Shown here: positions 1-11,806 of the stretch, one piece after another
How the letters are laid out: each line of letters opens with the position of its first letter
How positions within the stretch are numbered: position 1 is the first letter of the stretch
Assembly (NCBI GenBank): GCA_920105805.1
Contig: CAKKTI010000007.1
Coordinates: 1 to 64,000, forward strand
Direction of reading: 5' to 3'
Source: Condylostoma magnum
Lineage: Eukaryota; Ciliophora; Heterotrichea; Heterotrichida; Condylostomatidae
Length of the DNA stretch: 64,000 nt
Program-made: the position numbers and the translations under genes
The notes under the pieces: model-generated
Seen by the model: the letters and a program-made list of their open reading frames with translations, nothing else
Databases searched by the model: none
Told to the model about the DNA's origin: nothing

Positions 1-98
1 TACACCCTTACACCCTTACACCCTTACACCCTTACACCCTTACACCCTTACACCCTTACACCCTTACACCCTTACACCCTTACACCCTTACACCCTTA
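1..98. repeat. Telomeric repeat tract
   Basis: Twelve perfect copies of the 8-mer TACACCCT followed by a partial copy. The C-rich strand runs 5'->3' inward, as at the left end of a eukaryotic chromosome; the G-strand unit is TGTAAGGG. The 8-base length matches heterotrich ciliate telomeres (TGTTAGGG in Stentor) but one base differs. Confidence 0.97.
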
Positions 99-164
99 TT
101 TAGATATTTAACTGATTTATTAGTGAATTAATTATTGTTTTTGATATAATCTATACTACCATGT

Positions 165-422
165 TTAGATATCTAACAATTTATTGTTATTCTTTTTATT
201 AATCTCTTTAATAATTTTTATATTTTGGATAACTGTTGATAATTTGCTCGATTTCTGGATATATGTATCTAAAGCTTTGTTTTCTAATTTAAGTAAAAGT
301 TTAGAGAAAGTTGGAATAGCTTTTAATATTTTGATAAAAACTCCTTGAGTACTAAATTTTCTTTCCGTAGTTAAAATAAATGCTTCCATGGCTCTTTTAT
401 CTTAAAATTTTCTTCATATCAT
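165..422 (-). CDS. Possible small subtelomeric protein
   Basis: An 85-codon reading frame pointing at the telomere, Lys/Ile/Asn-rich (for example KEINKKNNNK near its end), ending at a TAA about 65 bp from the telomere repeats. No family is recognised. One internal TGA and one TAA must be read as Trp and Gln. Because nearly every frame is open under this code, length alone is weak evidence and it may be non-coding. Confidence 0.25.
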
Positions 423-1577
423 TTTGAAATATGAGCAAGCGATAAAGTAGTTTAGATAATTAGACTTATTATATTAAATGCAACAGTTTAGACATCAAAT
501 TTGGCAAGTTCTATACGGTAAAGAAGATAGATAATCAATCTTTTATTAATTAGCTTATATTACCAAAAATAGGTAAATTGGAATACCTTTCCACTCTCTG
601 GTCGGCTTAAAAATAACTTAAAAATGGCCAATAATGTATATCAGTATTTACTGTTTTGAATGTTTATATGATACATTATGACTAATACATTCAAATTGAT
701 AATTATTTCACAACCTTACACATTCTCTAAAATATCATTGGAAAATAAGAATTGTTGGTATTATTCTACAAAAGCTCTTTCCTTTTCATAAAATAACATA
801 TTTCTTTTGTTACATTTTAGATATTCTCAATATTACTATGCATTAATTTACTGTTAATAATTCTTGCTATCATGTTTTTCATGAATAGAACTGCTGTGTA
901 ATCATTCTTGCATATAATATATATCAGCACTTTCTATTAGTCTAACTTCTGTTCTTTGCTTTATCATTCTATATATTTAATATACTTTTCTTATGGAGTG
1001 ATTGAGGTAAAATTCCAAGGATTGTAAACTATATATTGTATTATTGGAGTATATATTTAAGCATGATAAGCTATCCTTATATCATTTGATCAAGCTATAA
1101 ACTTTGAATCAAAAGTAAATACTACATTAAGTCTCTTGGTGAAATTAGTATAATAATGACTGTATTTACTAATGATTAGTAATAAAAATTGATTATAGAA
1201 TTCTATTAGTTTTTTATCTGTTCTGATTATTAGAAGCTATCATAAAACTTATTCAAAAGTTTAGAGAAGATTGAGAAATTCAGATGCACTCTTTATACAA
1301 TTCTATCATTAGTCATTTTAGTAACTTATTATCACTGAATGTAATTAAAATGAACAAAAGTAATCATTCATTAATAATCTTAAGCCTCCTTTATCATCTT
1401 AACTTAAAAATTACATCCAAACTTTGTTCATAGCACTCAACAATAAACCCCTACTTTGCCTCAATACATAACCTTCCGAACCTGTAAAACATCCTGCTAA
1501 CTTTTCAAAGTAATCTCTAACCTACTATCCCCAAAACAAGTAATTCTACATATCTTCCCTATACAAAAAATAAAAAA
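423..1577. other. Subtelomeric gap, no gene recognised
   Basis: About 1.15 kb of AT-rich sequence with no family-level match seen in any of the six frames under the altered code. The last 130 bp are pyrimidine-rich and lie directly upstream of the first confident gene, so they may hold its promoter. Confidence 0.5.
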
Positions 1578-2045
1578 ATGTTCTGTGCAATTCGCCGATG
1601 CTTTTCCTCTCGTCCCTTCAAAGTAATGGGAGTTTAATAGATAGCAATAGGAGCTCTAGACAAAAACCAACTAACTGGCTTCTGGAGCGACATGCTGGGA
1701 ATTCCTAAGGTAGGTGAATATCAGAGCGTTGCTGAAAATGTAAACGAGGATATTTTACGTCTAGGAAAAGGTTTAAATGCGGTAGAAATAGATCTAATGC
1801 AACCAATTGACCCAGAAAAGTCTCCAAAAGTTCACAAAGTAGCTTTAAATCATATAGGACTATGGATAGACGATTTGCATAAATGTGTGGAGTATTTAGA
1901 AGAAAACGGTGTAAAAATGGCTCCTGGTGGAATTCGTCCCGGTGGGAGTGGATTTCATGTAGCTTTTGTACATCCGAAGTCAACTGGAGGAGTTTTACTT
2001 GAGTTGGTGCAGTGGCCTGCTGATGACCGCGTTTCTTTTACTTAG
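1578..2045 (+). CDS. VOC-family protein, methylmalonyl-CoA epimerase-like
   Basis: A 155-residue vicinal-oxygen-chelate (glyoxalase fold) protein. The first 14 residues (MFCAIRRCFSSRPF) are basic with Ser and Arg, like a mitochondrial presequence, which supports this ATG. ALNHIGLWIDDL near residue 89 and HPKSTGGVLLEL near residue 132 are typical of methylmalonyl-CoA epimerases, which act between propionyl-CoA carboxylase and the mutase in mitochondria. Two Gln codons are TAA and TAG. The gene ends with TAG (TAG TAA in tandem), only 7 bp from the convergent FAM221 stop. No TGA follows in frame for hundreds of bases, so TAG or TAA must act as stop here. A different glyoxalase-fold enzyme is possible. 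Confidence 0.85.
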
Positions 2046-2052
2046 TAATTAA

Positions 2053-2676
2053 CTATTTACCTCTCCTACTCACTCCTCTTTTGCCTCTCATTGGCGGTCT
2101 TTTCCTTACAAAGGGCCCTTGGCCTCGTCCACCTGGAGCAAAAACCAGATCCTATATGTCTTCGTTAGATGATAAAGGCATAAAGGCATGTCCGTATGTT
2201 CTGCCTGAGTGACGTCTTTCGTCTTAGTCCTCCCAACATGTTTCATGCTCCTCCCAGTGCTTATCGCAGACCACACATAGGAAATTACTCTCGAAAATCA
2301 TACAGCTGCATTGTCGGCAGCGCGTGTTAACTGGGTGATGGACTGCGTGGGAGTGGTTGCATCTGCATTTTACACTGTATGTTCTTATGTCAAATTCTTT
2401 TCGTCTCGGGAGCCATCATTCTCCTACTTCTTCAGGCCTCTGAGGAATAAACTAAAATCTTTTACATACACAGCCATTACATTTCCCAGGGAAGCGGTCA
2501 GCATGCTCACTAAAAAAGTGTCCACAGAAACATTTAGAACGAGGGCCTACACGTGTGCAATCCTACATAGAATCAGGAGGACGCCATGTTATATACATTT
2601 AAGTCTCCATTGCAATTTAAGCAGCTTCCATTTCCATACTCATCATTGCAGCTCCTCCGGGAGCTGGTCCAAACAT
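2053..2676 (-). CDS. FAM221 family protein
   Basis: 207 residues matching the FAM221A/B family, a Cys/His-rich protein of unknown function found in many ciliated eukaryotes. Visible landmarks in order: SKCFCGHFFSEH near residue 48, FIPQRPEEVGEWW near 83, CRCNHSHAVHH near 108, CSCMIFESNFLCVVCDKHWEEHE near 130 and a Gly/Arg-rich tail. In the conserved EWW the first Trp is TGA and the second TGG, good evidence that TGA is read as Trp. Three or more Gln are TAA or TAG. It ends at TAG, tail to tail with the epimerase-like gene; the TPR gene starts 52 bp upstream in the other direction. Confidence 0.9.
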
Positions 2677-2728
2677 CTCAACTCCTTATCGCACTTAGTC
2701 TACCGTTGTAGCCTGAATCATTTATAAA

Positions 2729-4867
2729 ATGGAAAAAAAAGAAGGGGAGTTTTGGTAATTGTGCTAAGGAAGAATGTAATAGGGAAGAAAAGAATGAAAT
2801 AAACTAGTTAAGAGTGAAAATAGGATTAAAGGATAGATATAAATTGAGATTTAATAATAAAAGGATAGGAAATTAGACCCCTGCTCTATTTTTCCGGTTT
2901 TTATTGTAAACTCTTCAAATTTAAAGTGAAATATTCCATGTATTGAGTATTTTAAAGCTAAGGAGGTTTTAAAAGGTGTTATTTAACAGAATTAAGAAAT
3001 TGCTGAGGCTTGGTTTGGGATAGGAAGAATGCATTTGATTAGGGGAAAATATGAAAAGGCTATGCAGTATATTAGTAAGGCCTTAGATATTAACTAAGAA
3101 GATAATTAGTACAATATTTGACATAAGACTATAAAAACACTGTGTATACTAAAACAGAAGCCTCAATCTTTTATTCAAAGGTTTAAAATAAGTAATATAT
3201 AATCAGAATTGTTTTAAAATAATCCTATTTCACTACATATTCAGGATTTAGATGAAAGCTAGTCCTCTATTGAAATATATTGGAATCTTTTACTACTGTC
3301 ATTAGATAACAGATTTTAAGTATATCTTGAGTCTCCTTTTTACTACTCGACTAAGATTAAAGAAATTGATTAGTATCATGGCTATTTATCTTGAGCTTAT
3401 ATTTAAATTTCATAGGAAAATATTTAAGGAATAAACATACTAAGATGTATCATTGAACAATACTCAAATAGACCAGAAGCATATATTATGCTATGAAATT
3501 ATTACTATTATGTTAGTAAAAACTACTCTTAGGCTGAAAGTGTGTCAAACGAGGCTGAAATGATAATAACATATTTTTTTGACATAGATTATAGAAACAT
3601 TCTCAGCTTAATCAATGCTAAATCAATTGCAAAGTAACTAGAATTTTAAAGATGCATTTAAAAGTTATAAAAGGACTTTCTATTTTTTAATGAAGATTGT
3701 ACACTGCTGTTCTATATAGGAAAATTGAGCATAATTTCCGAATAAAGTGATTTAATTGAGTCTGGAATTGGAATTTTAAAAGGATAATCAAAAAATTGTG
3801 GCAATATACACAAAGGTTTATGTTATTACTATATTTCTTAAGGCATGCTAAAATTAAGATAGGATGAACAATGCTATAAATTTGGATTAAAAGCAATGTA
3901 ATATTAAATTTCAATTAATAAAAAGTAAACATTACAAGAGATAATGAATATATGCTAAAACTACTATAATAATTTCTAATAAGGTAAAAGACTTGCAAGA
4001 CGAGGATTATATTCATGTAATTTACAGCTTTGCAAGAGTATAAAATAGAATAACAAATACCATCATTCTTACTTCTTAGCTTTAGAAATGTTTTATTAAG
4101 GAGAAGTCAACTAATCTAATTTATAAGTATAATATACTATGGAAAGAATAAACTTATATCAGGAATTCTATTCATTTTAAAAGGTATTGTATAAGAAGAA
4201 GCATTATAATATAGTTTTTGATAATTTAGCATGATTCTTTAGCTATAAGTTAACCCAGAAAATTGATTCTTAAGTTGTATGCAAGCTGATGATTATTTAT
4301 GCTAAATCATTATTCAAATTGTAGTACAAGAGCTAATCTATTAATTTTCTAAATGAGCTGAATAAGTTTATAGCCTTTGATTTCACTGATAATGTACATG
4401 GAGAAAAATATTAAAGATTTGACTCATCAAGTCTAATACAATATATAAAAGATTAGCTTTCCTAAATTACATAAAATGAAGAACTATAAGATACCGATAC
4501 AGATGATTCTAATCCAATAGAAAACCCTTTGAATTATCTTTTTATATGTTTCAGCATATATCCTTTATATCTTTATTTAAAATACTCATATTTAGAAAAT
4601 CAGAATTCTATTAAAGCAATTTAAGTTTGTAAGAAGCTGCTTAAAAGAAAGAATAATCCTAAAATTGTTAAAACTTTATATTATCTTGGAATGCTTTATG
4701 ATAGGACAGAATAATTTTACAAGTCTTTCAAAATTTTGAGTAGAATAAAAGATTACAAAGATATTTTAAATACCTAAAAGATCACTACTATAGAAAAGTA
4801 TATTGAAGACTATACTACAAATGAATTGAGCTCCATATTTGAATAGTGTAAAATTTTATATGGTTGA
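2729..4867 (+). CDS. TPR-like helical repeat protein
   Basis: A 712-codon frame from ATG to a TGA, with Gln written mostly as TAA/TAG. A clear TPR-type helix pair is seen near residue 95 (AEAWFGIGRMHLIRGKYEKA, then MQYISKALDIN) and another near residue 670 (VKTLYYLGMLYDRTEQFYKS). The rest is helical and rich in Ile, Asn, Lys and Tyr. TPR proteins are scaffolds; no partner can be named. The frame continues open past the TGA for about 90 codons of less protein-like sequence, so the end is uncertain, and 15-nt introns could be hidden. Confidence 0.7.
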
Positions 4868-5052
4868 ATTTCCTTGTTATAATTTAACTTTTATTATTAT
4901 TACTTCAACAAAACTATATTCTATATACTATAAGGGTATATTTGCAGAGATATACCAAGTAAAATCTTTACTAACTTTGATAAAATATGGAAGTTATTAC
5001 AATTATTCAAAACAAATAAAAACCCAATCTATGGTAAAACTTATCTAAATTA

Positions 5053-5769
5053 TCAATCAAAACTTTTGCATCCTATGCTTGATATTTCACTATTTAAACA
5101 ACAAGTCCAATTCTTCATTATTCTATTCCATTTCCCTGGATGATACTTAGATTTCCTCATTTAAATTTATTCACTTAATTCACTAATTGAATCCTATATA
5201 ATTTCAAGCTCTTTTATACACAATTTTTCTTATTTAAACTCCTCGGAAAACTTTTCTGTCAGTTCTTCTACAACCTTACCTTTAGCAGAGTCCAACTGCT
5301 ACATAAATGCTTTTAGTATATCCATTTAATCTTTAGTGTCATAAACCTTCTTAAATTGATATACATCGTTGCAGATCTAAGAGCAGGAAGATCGATCTCC
5401 ACAGCCGTCTCTTCTCATATACTTTTTATTACAAATAGGACTTCTACACGTTATAATTGCAAAATCACATACTTTTTCATGACTGGCCATACTATATACA
5501 TCATCAACTAACTCACATCCATTTTCTTTATTAAGGCAATCTAATGTTAAATTAGAATACACACTTAAAGCAAATTTTGAGGTTTTTCTTATTTTAAAGT
5601 CTGAACATCCAAAAGGACATTCTATTATTTAAGAAGTACAGTCAAAGCAAAATAGACTTTCACATTATTCACATTCTTACGGAAGCTTTACTATTTATTT
5701 ACAATTACCACAGATAAAGTAGGGGTCGACTTCTTATTTAAACCGAGACTGGTTAAATCCAGAAGACAT
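5053..5769 (-). CDS. RING/TRAF-type zinc-finger protein
   Basis: 238 residues. The N-terminus (residues about 18-60) has the pattern YFICGNCKQIVKLP, CEQCESLFCFDC, IIECPFGC, resembling a degenerate RING followed by TRAF-type zinc fingers (DCLNKENGC, HEKVC, CRSPICNKKYMRRDGC). The C-terminal third is charged and helical, probably coiled coil. Ciliates have large families of such TRAF-like E3 or scaffold proteins. The stop may be the TGA used here or the adjacent TAA. Confidence 0.75.
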
Positions 5770-5872
5770 TTTAAATAATACTTAACTATATCTTATTTAT
5801 TATTGAAATATTATAGGTAATTTGCTTATCTTAGTAAGCATTTTCATTATAAAACCAAAGGAATAAGTATTA

Positions 5873-7144
5873 CTAAATTAAACTTGCGATTGTACTAACA
5901 CTAACAGTCAAGCCAATACCGCAAATTATAAAGCAGAAGATACATACCCCTACTTTATATCCTAGATTATCAGATGCCTTACAGAAGAAAACTGTAGGCA
6001 GCAGAAATGATAGATAAGTGCAGAAGAGTCCGCCTAATATGTTGAAATATACTAAAATGTCTGGCATTGCTATTGAGATTGCACATCCCGATGCCAAAAT
6101 GACAGCACAAATAATCATTCTTCTTATAATACTATCTGAAGGATCTTCACCCCAGAACAAGGTTTCAACGCTTTTACGAAGTGGATTATTGTTTATAGGA
6201 ACTGCCACGGTTAGATAGAGGCATACCATAATTTTACCGATTAGCATAATCCAATCACTACTAGTTTCGCCACCTCCTGGAGCAGGTCTATCAACAATTA
6301 GTTTTGGTGTTAAATCAGTATAAGAAAGATACCCTAATAACCCCATAAGTAATGAAATTCCGATTAATATAGCAAAAGCTCTAAACAGTACTTTATTCAT
6401 CCTTCTTAAACTCCTATCTTTAAGCTCTTTAAAAATAGTGGGTACATTTTATGCACTATTGTAATTATAATATATAATACCCATAGTATCGATAAAACTT
6501 GAATCAATGTTGAAATATGAAACTTCACTGCTAAATTATTTATTATCAGACACATAATAAGGAGTAGAGAAAATCACAACAAAGGTAACATAAGAAATTC
6601 CAATAACACTTAGCAAGGAAGCATATCTCAAAGCAGTCAGCTACTTCGGAATAGTCATAGGAAACCAAACAAAGATATTAAATCCAATAATCATCCAAAC
6701 CTTAGCATAATATACCTACGATTCATCAATTATGTTAAAAGTAGTCAAAATAGATGCAATAAACTTGGGAATCAGTACCATGTAAGATGTTATTGCTCCA
6801 AAACACATTAAAATAAGTACTATTTCAGTTAATCTTCTGAAAAATTGCCCAAACTGCTTACTGCAAATAACAACAAAATCGTATTAATCAAACTTACTAC
6901 AAGAGTAAACTAGCAGCATATATGAAAAATAATAGGCCATTCCAGCTACTACAATAAGAAGCGGTCCCAGCAAGGCTCCACATTGGGCACATGCGAAGGG
7001 AAGAGACAGAACTCCAGCTCCTATAGTAGTTGAACAGTGAGAAAATATAGAAGCACGTTGGCATCCGGGTGTTAGAGGTGAAAATGTTCTTTAACAACAG
7101 TTTCTTTTTTCCATAAGGGTGTAATCTCCAGCCGTCTCAGCCAT
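5873..7144 (-). CDS. Amino-acid transporter, AAAP/SLC38 type
   Basis: 423 residues, about 11 membrane segments. The TTIGAGVLSLPFACAQCG motif near residue 41 is the hallmark first transmembrane helix of the amino acid/auxin permease (AAAP) superfamily, which co-transports amino acids with protons or sodium. Later helices include VWMIIGFNIFVWFPMTI and the C-terminal set up to SVSTIASLI. The N-terminal 35 residues are hydrophilic. Gln codons TAA and TAG occur inside. It ends in TAG; the TRAF-like gene begins about 100 bp downstream on the same strand. Substrate cannot be told from sequence. Confidence 0.9.
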
Positions 7145-7268
7145 TTTAATGGGTTATTATAAGCTAAATTAAAAACAGAAATAATTATGAAATAGTATTA
7201 GAAGCATTTTGTTAGTCTTTTTAGAAAGTGAGGTTTAGTTTTTGTAGGGCTAAAGGCTGGAAGGGCTA

Positions 7269-10019
7269 TCAATTAAGCCCGTGCCTGGGGTGTAGATGTT
7301 CTTATTTATGGAGATTTTCTAGGATCTGATAGTGAGCTTTGAGATTCACGTGTTTTTCAGTAAATAACTCTTCGTTTTCTTTATGAACTGACGCTGGATT
7401 ACTAAGGAATGTTATAACGTCGTATAAGACGGTTTTAAGGAGTAATTTTTTAGTAGAATTTTGCCTGCATTTGATACTCTATACATTCCTGATCTTTGTA
7501 GTGCTTGCTTTCTTGTATTAATTTTTATATAAATTAACTATTATCTCTGTATATCTTCTATCCTATAGGACGTTTGTACAGAATTACTGGAGATCCCTGT
7601 AATATTTATATATGTTACTACATTTTTAATACTAACTAGTTGTATCCAAATACATTCGTCTATTCAGGAAATTTGAGCTTTAAGATCTGACGGTTTGGGC
7701 CATTTGTTAATGAGTGTTTAATAAACGGGCTCTTGATAGTCTATTACCTGTACGGAGGCTTGAACGTAAATTTTTGGCACTTTGAGTCAAGTACATTTAC
7801 TCCCTTTCTCTTAATATGCTTAAAGTTTGCATATCTATCTATTACTATTATTTTACTTGGTTTCCTATTAATTAACAGTTTTATATTAGTCTATTCTTTT
7901 AATTTTGTACACATTGCATTTAATCGATCTTTCTTTTAGTTAAATTATTCCTTCAATTTTTAACAATATTTTAATAATTTCCCTAGCTTCCTAACTTTGC
8001 AGATTTCCAAGTGTCTAATGCTTTTGCTACCTTAAAATTTATCCATCGTACTAATATGGGGTACTTTATATCTCTTTATCTTAAATTTTCAGCTATTAAT
8101 GTTCTTTTCTTATCTTCCAAAAATTTAATCCTTGATTCTTTTTGTTATACTTGAGGTCTTTTAATTATTCTAAGGGTCTTTAGTGTTTTAGGCCTTTAAA
8201 TCTATTTATTGTTTTATAATTCCTTAAAATTAGTACAACTTACAGGTACTCATCCTTTTACTCCTTTCTGAACCTCAACAAAAAGCCAATTCTCCTTTTA
8301 ACCCTCAGCTATGGCTAAAGTTCCTGGCCTTAGTTTCTATAAACCTTTTCCTTCCCACATTGGTACTTTTCTCAAATAGAATACACTTAATACTGTTACG
8401 GTTTCCTTAGGAATGTCAACGATTTGTTAATCTTAAGATTTATAAATATCTCTGTCAATTATTTCTTCTAGCTTATGTTTTGGCACCCAGCCGCACATAT
8501 TATTAATTTTTATTTAAACCCACAAATCTTTTGTGCATATTACCTCCACTATACCGTTTTGACTAATTTCCCCTAATACCTCATGATTTCTCCCTGGTCC
8601 AGCAAAAACAACAGTGCCCAGAGATCTCATCATTCTTTATTAATATATCTTTTAGCCTTTTGAAAGTTGATTAATCTCAAATTTCGCCGTTTATACTAAT
8701 CTTTAACTAGGTGTTCATTCTTCTATTTTTCCATAGTCCTACGATTTCATAAATGAAGTTAAGTCTGAAAATGATGTTTAAGCTGAGCTTTTCTTCTTCT
8801 TTGTTTAGTTTTTTCTTTAGCTGAAATACTTGGCTAGATTTTCATTCTCTAGTAAAAGGTGAGGGGTCTTTTAAACTCTCATTGGATTTTTTCTATTTTA
8901 ACTAGACATAACTGAGCAAAGGTCCTTTACCCAGGATTCTTTTGTTAGTCCTATATTAGGTTTGAAGTCAAAGGCACAATTTAGTAGATTTAGTTAAAAG
9001 AATGGAAAATTTAGCCCAAATTATTAGACTACACTTTTAAAATTATCTTTCTGTATATTATTTGATTCTGTCTGTTATAGTTTTAGTAAAATATCAAAAG
9101 CTTCTTTTATTGATATGTTAAGAGTGTCTTGTATATATGATTTAAATCTTAGTAGAATCTTGTTGATTTGGTTATGTTATTATGCTCTTTTTCTCAACTC
9201 TCCCATGTATATTTCGAACTGAAAGGAATTAATCTCCTGATTTTCTAAGCCTTTGAATCTCTCCATTATTCATTTTAGTTGGTTTTCGTTGACTATTGGA
9301 TTTCAAACGTTTTATAGCTCATGATAATATTTAAGAGTTTTTGCTATATCCCAGGGCCTTAGTCCCTTTTAGTCCATATGTCTAAAAATTTAAGTCAATC
9401 CTTATAACCCATCTATAGTTTATTTATTATCAATTATATTTCCTAGTTTTCTAGGGTAAAATTATATTGGTTTTGGGTTTCCTACTTTCTCAACTTAATA
9501 CTCTTCTCTGTCAAAATAATTAAAACATGATATAAATATAATACAATGCTAAAAACTAGGATGTTATCCTGCAGCTATTCCACATACTCTTATTCTTTTA
9601 TCATATAAATTTTAACCCCTTCCATTCACCTTTTCACTCGAGTTTTCGAGTCATTTTGTGATTATTTCTATTGGGTCTTAAAGGCTATAGCAAAAGTTCT
9701 CAAGAAACGGCCCAGGGATTAATCTTCCATAGTTTTTAATAAACTGGTATGAAATAGCAGTTTACAATTCCTCAGAAGGATCTGGATGTATAACAAAGTT
9801 AAATGAACAAAGATGCTATAATAGATCTCTTGCAACCTTGCATAAACCTTATGATAAATGCAATCTATGAGTTTTTTTAATTTCTTTCAGTATATTTGCT
9901 TTTAACTTAATTTTTTTGGAATTTATAAAAACTTATGGCTATGTTCGCAAAAAATTGATATTCTAATACAGCTATGCTTCCTGTTTAAAGATTACAAGAC
10001 TTGGGTAATGAATTGCCAT
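7269..10019 (-). CDS. SH3-like domain protein
   Basis: 916 codons from ATG (MAIHYPSLVIFK) to TGA. The first 600 residues are helical, with an EF-hand-like stretch (GLTQIFRHMDQKGLRPWDIA near residue 228) and no recognised enzyme motif. The last third holds two SH3-like barrels: GTVVFAGPG to CGWVPKHKL near residues 465-515 and KVPMWEGKGL to VKGWVPVSC near residues 555-605, followed by a basic coiled-coil tail. It starts only 19 bp after the MAP kinase kinase stop, and this start puts the whole frame in register. Probably a cytoskeletal or signalling adaptor; function unknown. Confidence 0.7.
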
Positions 10020-10038
10020 TTTTGTTAATATATTACTA

Positions 10039-11076
10039 TTAGTTAGTTAAACATTGTGAAACCCAAGTAGGAATATCAGCTTCTTGTTGTGAATATCTAA
10101 GTACCCAGGGATGAGCCGCCAATTATATAGTACTACTTCTTTCTTATGGATTTTTACTTATACACTTTTATATGAAATCTGCAAAATCTGATGAAAAACT
10201 AGACGTTGCTTAGGGTAGAGGCATATTCATAATGTTATCCATCATTTCAATATACGTGTTAACTCTAGGATAAGGATATGACCCTTAAGACAACTCTAAA
10301 AGCATCATGCCTAGGCTTCAAATATCGCTAGAGTAAGAGTACTTTTTACCATTAATTCTTTCAGGAGACATATATATCATTGTTCCTACAAAAGTACTAC
10401 ATAGTCCTACAGTTACCCCTAGGTCTTTACTTATACCAAAATCACTTAATTTAACAGTTCCTTAACTATTGACTAGTATATTATCAGGCTTTATATCCCT
10501 ATGAACTTAATGCTTAACTTTATGCAAGTACATAAGTCCGTTTAATATTTGCTAAGTTATTTTACTTAAAACGGGCTCTGGCACAATAGGTATTTACTGC
10601 TTTTTTACTAAATCCCCTAAGCTTCCAGCATTCATGAACTCTAATGCTATTTTTACTTATCCATCCTTAAATCAAGCTCCGTAGAATTTAACCAGAAAGT
10701 GGCATTTAGCAAATTATACAGCTCTTATGTCCTTGATTAATTAATGCCTTTTTTCCTTATCATACGCGTTAAAGGACTTAATTGCCATGGTGGCCCCTGA
10801 AGGAACATGATAAGCCTGCATTACAACACCTGAGGCTCCTCTTCCTAGCACCTTTCCAATTTGTAAGTCATTAGGATTTAAATAAACAATTTAACCATTA
10901 TCATCTATGTATTCGCCTTGGCGGCCTACTTTAAAATTTTCCTTTACAAAATTCAACCCTTCCTATCCTATTTCACAACTTGCTGATTAATTATTAGGAT
11001 TATTACTTTCATCTTCCTCTGAGTCTGAGTCTAATCTTAGCATCTTCTTCTTCATCATAGCTCTTCTTCCTCTCAT
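10039..11076 (-). CDS. MAP kinase kinase (STE7/MEK type)
   Basis: 345-residue protein kinase. Glycine loop [15 protein letters not shown] near residue 75, catalytic Lys in AIKSF, catalytic loop [11 protein letters not shown], then DFGISKDLG with the Ser/Thr-rich activation segment [16 protein letters not shown], typical of dual-specificity MAP kinase kinases. The Trp of DIWSLG is TGA. The N-terminus is short with an acidic [11 protein letters not shown] patch. It ends in a TAA TAG TAA cluster and begins 13 bp after the PHD-bromodomain stop. A truncated copy of its start lies at about 13.4 kb, so it is part of a local duplication. A MAP kinase that could be a substrate lies at 39-40 kb. Confidence 0.93.
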
Positions 11077-11806
11077 TTTTATAATAATACTAACTATACT
11101 TGACTCTTTTGCACATATTATTTGTTCGATTCTGCGTGTTTATTTGGATTCCTGCATAATTTTCAAGCTCACATAGCATTTTGTTATGAAACAGTTATAA
11201 ATTGAAAATAGCATTATAAATACTGGCATTTTTCTTTTTGTATAGTTTCAAAGTTACCTTAAAAACATGTCTTATATCGCTGTCAACTTCTTCTAATGAT
11301 TAATACCTTCCTTCCTCTAAGAACTCCTTTATACTGGTAATATCCTCAGGAGGGTGTATCAATGATGGCTAATCAGGCGCTAATTCCCTTGAGCATGGAT
11401 TCAGTAACAAAATGCTTATAACCTATAAAGCTTACAATCTTCATCCATCTACCATTTTAACCAATTTTACCACAGCTCTAGATAGTTAGCAATGTGAATT
11501 CAAAGTTTAATGCAATCCATCCTTTACAACTCGGCAGAAAAAGCAAAACCACTTTCCCCTTGGAACTTATTACAAATTTAAACAGTCTAGATGGTATACA
11601 CTCGGACAAACCTCACAGCATATTAAGTCCCCTGGCTCTCCACATACTCCACACTCATTCATAGATTAATCCTTAGGCAATTTCCCTCTTGCTTCTATAA
11701 CCTCATCTTGCATATTAACCAGTATTCATATTTCTTATTAAGGTAAAATATTCTTAGGAGGTCTTCTACACCCCGATAACTTTTATCTTTATACCTTTTT
11801 ACCGTC
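11073..11806. repeat. Direct repeat copy A (PHD-bromodomain block)
   Basis: About 730 bp repeated in the same orientation at about 13527-14290, roughly 95% identical over most of its length by eye. It covers the end of the PHD-bromodomain coding region and the start of the adjoining MAP kinase kinase. Similarity fades at the point where copy A becomes piggyBac sequence. Confidence 0.9.

Noticed and set aside
2311-2727. 138-codon plus-strand frame over the FAM221 gene
   Set aside because: It is open by standard rules only because the real gene lies on the opposite strand; its translation has no domain, while the minus strand gives a full FAM221 protein.
8759-9730. A separate gene (MEDQSLGRF) with a RhoGEF-like stretch upstream of the SH3-like domains
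   Set aside because: This frame is only open because of the altered code. The frame in register with the SH3-like domains runs unbroken from an ATG at 10019 and reads more like protein.
7269-11076. One giant protein joining the MAP kinase kinase to the SH3-like protein through a 16-nt intron
   Set aside because: No 16-nt GT-AG intron in the right place was found, and a proper ATG for the second gene lies 19 bp after the kinase stop.
10039-11092. Read-through from the PHD-bromodomain tail into the MAP kinase kinase
   Set aside because: The two frames differ, and the kinase has its own ATG 13 bp after the TAG.
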